A program made the position numbers and the translations under genes. The notes below the pieces were generated by a model, which saw only the letters and a program-made list of their open reading frames with translations, did not search any database and had not been told where the DNA came from. From B1-G15 sp964346135 (GTDB taxonomy: Archaea > Thermoproteota > Bathyarchaeia > Bathyarchaeales > Bathyarchaeaceae), in assembly GCA_964346135.1 (NCBI GenBank), contig CAYFTS010000109.1:1-17047 (forward strand): a stretch of 17,047 nt of DNA. Reading direction: 5' to 3'. Below, piece by piece: positions 13,916 through 17,047 of this stretch. Numbering within the stretch: the stretch's first letter is position 1; each line of letters starts with the position of its first letter.

Positions 13916-14407
13916 CTATGGAGGCACATCCTTCAAGTATGTGAGAGAAAACTTTTTCAACTCTTCTCCTCCGAGGCTGACTATGAAACTTTGAATGTTC
14001 CCAACAGAACTGCCCCAGTCAACTTTTAATTGTTTCAGCCTTTCAATATACTCCGCGTAGTTTTTGTGAAAAGAGATAACCACTCCATTCATACCTAAAC
14101 CTTCTCCAAATGCGGAAAATATTGCGTTGGGAAATTTTGCGGCGTATTTTCTGGCTTCCTCTATCCTTTGTGGAGTAAAGATCTTTGGGGGTATTTCAAC
14201 AAAGGTCATAGCCAATATTTCAAAGCCCATCTTCTTAAAATCCGGAACGATTGTGTAGTTCTGAATCATTCCAGTCTTTTCAAGTTCTTTACGAATCCTG
14301 CTGATTGTTGGTTGAGAAACATTAAGAGTTTCAGCAAGTTTTCTATCGCTTTGATTGGAATCTTTAAGGAGTTCCCGTAACAATCGTTGAGCTAATTCAT
14401 TTCGCAT
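13916..14407 (-). CDS. Lrp/AsnC-family transcriptional regulator
   Basis: The 163-residue protein has an N-terminal winged helix-turn-helix (about 7-50), with recognition pattern SDRKLAETLNVSQPTISRIRKELEKTGMI. A C-terminal alpha/beta sensor domain (about 55-150) follows, with strands FEILAMTFVEI, IFSAFGEGLGMNGVVISF and VGNIQSFIVSL. The sensor half fits the RAM-like fold through which Lrp proteins bind amino acids and oligomerise, though with weaker family identity than the HTH. The tail SLTYLKDVPP is short. ATG 14407 lies 26-27 bases from a TATA-like element, so its mRNA is probably leaderless. A perfect 16-bp palindrome sits 63-78 bases upstream, a likely autoregulatory site. It follows the CdvB gene on the same strand, but its own promoter makes it separate. 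Confidence 0.9.
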   Translation of the reverse strand: MRNELAQRLLRELLKDSNQSDRKLAETLNVSQPTISRIRKELEKTGMIQNYTIVPDFKKMGFEILAMTFVEIPPKIFTPQRIEEARKYAAKFPNAIFSAFGEGLGMNGVVISFHKNYAEYIERLKQLKVDWGSSVGNIQSFIVSLGGEELKKFSLTYLKDVPP

Positions 14408-14430
14408 AGACTACAATTGGAAAGTAAAAT

Positions 14431-14438
14431 GATAAAAG
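14431..14438 (-). promoter_or_regulatory. Putative TATA box for the Lrp-type gene
   Basis: CTTTTATC on the minus strand, centred near 14434, places transcription start on the ATG at 14407 and implies a leaderless message. Confidence 0.5.
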
Positions 14439-14469
14439 TTTACTGTATATCAAGCGCACAGAATGGCGG

Positions 14470-14485
14470 AGTACATATATGTACT
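14470..14485. promoter_or_regulatory. Perfect 16-bp palindrome, candidate Lrp operator
   Basis: AGTACATATATGTACT is its own reverse complement, with CG/CG pairing continuing after one mismatch on each side. It lies about 32 bases upstream of the Lrp-type TATA box. Lrp/AsnC proteins bind such AT-centred inverted repeats and often regulate themselves; binding here is inference. Confidence 0.5.
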
Positions 14486-14518
14486 TCGCAAATACGCGCA
14501 CATTTGAGTTGAGATGCT

Positions 14519-15211
14519 TTAGGTTTCAGTTGCGGTCTTCTCACCTAGACTTGGCATACCAGCAGGTAACGCTGGGAATTTCTCGTTAATCTTTTGCTCT
14601 GCAACTGTAGCTGCCTCATCTAGAATGCTCTGTGCATCATCGTTCGCCGTCTCAAAGTCTATACTCACCCCTGTGTCTTGACCAACATCAGTGATCATCC
14701 CCCCAAGCAAGTTTCCAATTTGCCCCAGCTCTTTCTCAGCCTCAGGAAAGATAGCCGACATCCCATTTCTAACACTACGCAACACGCCCACAGCCGGACC
14801 TAAAGTAGTGACAACATCGCCAAGCTCCGAAACCGTGCTTAACCTAAGAGAAATCTGCTCCAATGCAAGTCTACTATGCATAATCATTTTTTCCATCTTG
14901 CGTATACCAGCAAGTTCATTAGCGAAAACGTTGGCTCGCGGCATATCGTGTTTTGAGAATGCTTTAACAATTCTATCAAAGATAGCATTGTCGCGTTCCA
15001 TCAAACGGTTAATTGCCTTGTCAAGCTTTTGCATTTGCAGTTCAATGCGCCTGACAGCTAAATCCAGACGGGGTTTTAATGGCTCTGAAGAACGAACGGC
15101 CTCCTTAATCTTTTCTTTCAATGCCGGTTCTTTGTATCCTTTCCCCCATTTCTTAATGAATTTCGCGGTCAACCTGAATTCCTCTACGTAGATGAAGGCG
15201 TTTTTTAACAT
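14519..15211 (-). CDS. cdvB: CdvB/ESCRT-III-like (Snf7 family) protein
   Basis: A 230-residue homologue of archaeal CdvB, the ESCRT-III-type filament protein of cell division and membrane remodelling. A basic first helix (LTAKFIKKWGKGYKEPALKEKIKEA) is followed by the long Snf7-type helical hairpin (about 45-125: LDLAVRRIELQMQKLDKAINRLMERD, then AGIRKMEKMIMHSRLALEQISLRL), then smaller helices. After an acidic linker (SIDFETANDDAQSILDEAA, about 184-202), the C-terminus FPALPAGMPSLGEK resembles an MIM2 motif that would dock on the Vps4-like ATPase CdvC. The winged-helix domain that in Sulfolobus CdvB binds CdvA appears absent, as in CdvB paralogues. CdvC and CdvA genes are not in this window. 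ATG 15211 gives the longest product; a TATA box lies 39 bases upstream. Confidence 0.88.
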   Translation of the reverse strand: MLKNAFIYVEEFRLTAKFIKKWGKGYKEPALKEKIKEAVRSSEPLKPRLDLAVRRIELQMQKLDKAINRLMERDNAIFDRIVKAFSKHDMPRANVFANELAGIRKMEKMIMHSRLALEQISLRLSTVSELGDVVTTLGPAVGVLRSVRNGMSAIFPEAEKELGQIGNLLGGMITDVGQDTGVSIDFETANDDAQSILDEAATVAEQKINEKFPALPAGMPSLGEKTATET

Positions 15212-15245
15212 ATTATTGCATTCTTAATATGCTCAAAACATTTTA

Positions 15246-15254
15246 GTATATATC
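15246..15254 (-). promoter_or_regulatory. Putative TATA box for cdvB
   Basis: GATATATAC on the minus strand, centred near 15250, predicts a start near 15224 and a leader of about 12 bases before ATG 15211. Confidence 0.45.
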
Positions 15255-15350
15255 TAACAGTATTCTCGGTTTTCCTCAGTGTTCTGAGCTTTGAATTCCA
15301 CATGCAAATAGAAGCTAACCGCATTTCACCCAATAGACAAAAACGTGAAC

Positions 15351-15362
15351 ATGTGCGCACAT
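15351..15362. repeat. Perfect 12-bp palindrome behind the methyltransferase gene
   Basis: ATGTGCGCACAT is its own reverse complement. It begins 12 bases after the MttB-like stop on the minus strand and is followed there by GTTTTTG. It could be a weak terminator hairpin or a protein site. Its half GCGCACAT occurs again at 14496-14503. Confidence 0.35.
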
Positions 15363-15373
15363 CTAATCTTGTC

Positions 15374-16852
15374 TCACAAAGTGCTTTTCAGCAATTCCTT
15401 TTCCGCTCTACCAATTATCTCAAAAATTTCTTTCTGTACATCCTTATCCAGCGGTGTGGGCCAATGGTCTCGCAGAATTTCTTCCGCTTTCTCTCTAGCA
15501 CGTTCAACCATGTTTTTTCCTCCAGCTTTCTTCCAAGCGTCGTAGCTTTGCCTATCGGTTAGTTCAGAGAAAAACAGTACATCTTTGAAATGTTTTAAAG
15601 TGTGTTTTTCCGCTAGAAAGTGTCCGCCAGAACCCACTTTATCAATTACATCTATGGCTAACGTTTCATCGTTTACTTCTATCCCCTGAACTGCTTTCAA
15701 CACAGCCCTACAAATTTCATCATCTATTATCAACTCCTCAAAGGAAGCTGCCATTCCTCCCTCTAGACCGCCCGCACCATAGACAACATCTGCCCCTGCT
15801 AACACGGGTAGAAGAGTGCTCATAGTCTTTTCGTAGCTTGCCTGAGCACCAGACATTTTGGAGGCGGTGTTAAATCCGATGACAGTTACGCGAAACCCAT
15901 AGTATCTAGCGACTTCAACTGCGCCAGCATATAAAAGCGATTCCTCTGGTCCTTGTCCCAACAAACCAGTTTTCATGTCCAAGTTTCCCATCAGATAAAA
16001 AATGCTTGTACTAGTGCCTGGAGCTGCGAGTTGAATGGTGCAGACGCTGCTCAAAATCTCAGCGTTTGTCATAACAAGGGAACCAGCGAGAGTTATTGGC
16101 GCTGTGGCTCCGCCAATAGGAAAGCTTGCAATCCAGCAGGGAAAACCGAGCTTAGCAAGTTTTAAAGCGATTTCGACGTATCGTCCCTCAAACTTAAGGG
16201 GTGATTCTGTGCAAAAGCCTACCTCTCCTAAGGGTCTTTCTTTCAGGTTTTTCTCGCTTCCAGCCACTGCCGTAGCTATCTCAAGTTGGTAATCAGTGAG
16301 TTTAGACGCTAGTTCAGGCGGATAAACAGACCATCCGCAAGGTTTCTCCGTGTTATTTAACGCAGCGGCGTAATCGTATAAACATCTGACATTGTTCGGT
16401 TTATCTAAAGCTGTGGTAAGGTGGCCGCCCGAAGCATAGGAGTCCAGAGCATCTGTAACTCTGGTTAACTTTTCCAAATCATCTAGAGTTGAAGGTCTCC
16501 ACTCTCCAGTCTTTAGATCAACCGTACTTGTTGTCTCAGTGTCAGTGATGAAGTAAACGTGTCTTCCATCCAGCTTACAGTCGTACTTCGGATTTCTTCC
16601 ATACACGAAAAATGTTTTCGGAGTTTTTTTCACCGCCTCCTCAACAATGTAGGATGGAAATTGAACTATGCCTTTTTTGAAGTCAACTGTGCAACCATTA
16701 TCCTTCAGCATTTTCAGAATGTTTTCTCCATGATGAATTCTGACACCAGTTTTTTCTAAGACTTCAAGGGAAGCCGAATTAATCGCGTCAAGTGCGTCTT
16801 CAGAGAAAACGCGAAACGACGGCATTAAACTATGTTTTTCGAAGCCCACCAT
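15374..16852 (-). CDS. MttB-superfamily methyltransferase (non-pyrrolysine)
   Basis: A complete 492-residue protein of the trimethylamine:corrinoid methyltransferase superfamily. Members move a methyl group from a quaternary or tertiary amine, such as glycine betaine, to a cognate corrinoid protein. The TIM-barrel signatures are clear: ALDAINSASLEVLEKTGV at the start, FPIGGATAPITLAGSL (about 248-263), AQASYEKTMSTLLPVLAGAD (about 339-358), and VYGAGGLEGG (about 360-369). There is no in-frame TAG, so it is not the pyrrolysine form, and trimethylamine is not the expected substrate. The C-terminal DVQKEIFEIIGRAEKELL tail fits. ATG 16852 lies six bases after the stop of the 30-codon ORF, so the two are probably one transcript. 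The corrinoid protein (MtbC-like) gene is not visible; it may lie beyond the right edge. Confidence 0.93.
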   Translation of the reverse strand: MVGFEKHSLMPSFRVFSEDALDAINSASLEVLEKTGVRIHHGENILKMLKDNGCTVDFKKGIVQFPSYIVEEAVKKTPKTFFVYGRNPKYDCKLDGRHVYFITDTETTSTVDLKTGEWRPSTLDDLEKLTRVTDALDSYASGGHLTTALDKPNNVRCLYDYAAALNNTEKPCGWSVYPPELASKLTDYQLEIATAVAGSEKNLKERPLGEVGFCTESPLKFEGRYVEIALKLAKLGFPCWIASFPIGGATAPITLAGSLVMTNAEILSSVCTIQLAAPGTSTSIFYLMGNLDMKTGLLGQGPEESLLYAGAVEVARYYGFRVTVIGFNTASKMSGAQASYEKTMSTLLPVLAGADVVYGAGGLEGGMAASFEELIIDDEICRAVLKAVQGIEVNDETLAIDVIDKVGSGGHFLAEKHTLKHFKDVLFFSELTDRQSYDAWKKAGGKNMVERAREKAEEILRDHWPTPLDKDVQKEIFEIIGRAEKELLKSTL

Positions 16853-16858
16853 TTCACA

Positions 16859-16951
16859 TCACTTGCATTTACCGTATTCTTTGGCAGAATCTATAATTGC
16901 CTTTACGTTTTCTGGCTTGGCATTCCAAAGAGTTTCACATCCTTTTCTCAT
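16859..16951 (-). CDS. 30-codon ORF resembling a UroD/MtbA C-terminal tail
   Basis: The reading frame begins with ATG 16951, preceded by GGTGAGG, a strong match to the archaeal ribosome-binding site, and ends with TGA at 16859-16861. The product is 30 residues: MRKGCETLWNAKPENVKAII, then DSAKEYGKCK. The GC...P-E-N-V-K-A-I-I...A-x2-YG pattern matches the last segment of uroporphyrinogen decarboxylase-like enzymes, including the MtaA/MtbA methylcobalamin:CoM methyltransferases, which work with MttB-type proteins. Upstream in the same frame is a stop, and no other piece of such an enzyme is seen. It is either the retained 3' end of a deleted gene, with a newly usable start, or a genuine small protein. 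It is translationally close to MttB (six bases), so it may matter only for that coupling. Confidence 0.5.
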   Translation of the reverse strand: MRKGCETLWNAKPENVKAIIDSAKEYGKCK

Positions 16952-16991
16952 ATACCTCACCTTTGAAAGATAACAGACTAGGTAATTTTTT

Positions 16992-17004
16992 CATTTATCT
17001 TTTA
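16992..17004 (-). promoter_or_regulatory. Putative TATA box for the 30-codon ORF and MttB-like gene
   Basis: TAAAAGATAAATG on the minus strand, centred near 16997, predicts a start near 16971. That leaves about 20 leader bases including GGTGAGG before ATG 16951. Confidence 0.4.
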
Positions 17005-17047
17005 CTCGCCCATTTAACTTTCAATGTACGTGCCTCGACATCGCGAA
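16995..17047 (-). CDS. Possible 3' end of an upstream gene
   Basis: One minus-strand frame is open from the right edge to TAA at 16997-16995 and reads RDVEARTLKVKWASKR. Only 16 codons are visible, so it may be chance; the other two frames stop sooner. If real, its end overlaps the putative TATA box of the next gene. No family can be assigned. Confidence 0.25.
   Translation of the reverse strand, partial: RDVEARTLKVKWASKR

Noticed and set aside
13677..13994. 105-residue + strand frame
   Set aside because: It starts at a TTG without a ribosome-binding site and its last 26 codons are antisense to the Lrp-type gene; kept only as part of the gene-poor region description.
14691..15191. 166-residue + strand frame opposite cdvB
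   Set aside because: It is Ser/Ile/Leu-rich antisense of the helical CdvB sequence, with no ribosome-binding site or domain.
1..17047. CRISPR array, insertion sequence or prophage genes
   Set aside because: No regularly spaced direct repeats, no transposase or integrase motifs, and no long terminal inverted repeats were seen by eye.

Overview
The window reads as chromosomal DNA of a mesophilic-type archaeon of the TACK side of the tree. I suspect Bathyarchaeia, but the sequence alone does not prove that. The archaeal call rests on a full two-repeat TATA-binding protein, a CdvB/ESCRT-III-like protein, an Lhr-type helicase, a Ser/His (ER/archaeal type) signal peptidase, and a pilin-like secreted protein. 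It is also supported by archaeal promoter architecture: TATA boxes about 26 bases before starts, several fitting leaderless mRNAs, alongside strong Shine-Dalgarno sites on other genes. GTG and TTG starts are common.

Layout. 1-2100 (+): the 3' end of a LarA-type nickel racemase gene, a RimI-like acetyltransferase 9 bases behind it, a VOC/glyoxalase-fold protein and a pilin-like secreted protein. 2130-3359 (+): a PflA/AmmeMemoRadiSam-like radical SAM enzyme, convergent with a membrane-anchored HtrA-type protease (3407-4582, -). 4583-5048: an AT-rich divergent promoter region with a perfect 22-bp palindrome, then a small zinc-ribbon gene whose first Cys pair lies in another frame from the nearest good start. 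5118-6206 (-): a MoaD/ThiS-like sulfur carrier ending in Gly-Gly, a small helical protein just upstream of it, and a GIY-YIG nuclease. 6603-7067 (+): a cupin. 7152-10031 (-): the Lhr-family helicase.

10313-12609 (+): a 55-residue zinc-knuckle protein with some Cren7-like features, a 300-base gene-poor stretch, signal peptidase I, a four-helix membrane protein and TBP. 12696-17047 (-): orotate phosphoribosyltransferase, a 590-base stretch with no convincing gene, an Lrp/AsnC regulator with a palindrome upstream, CdvB, and an MttB-superfamily methyltransferase without an amber codon. MttB is preceded by a 30-codon ORF that looks like the C-terminal tail of a uroporphyrinogen decarboxylase/MtbA-type enzyme.

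Most genes are single units with their own promoters. The tightest pairs are larA-rimI, the helical protein with the MoaD-like carrier, and the 30-codon ORF with the MttB homologue. I see no CRISPR array, transposase, tRNA or rRNA, and no complete multi-gene defence or metabolic system. The most interesting points are the frameshifted zinc-ribbon gene with its palindromic promoter, the orphan UroD-like tail before MttB, the Cren7-like zinc protein and the lone ESCRT-III gene.
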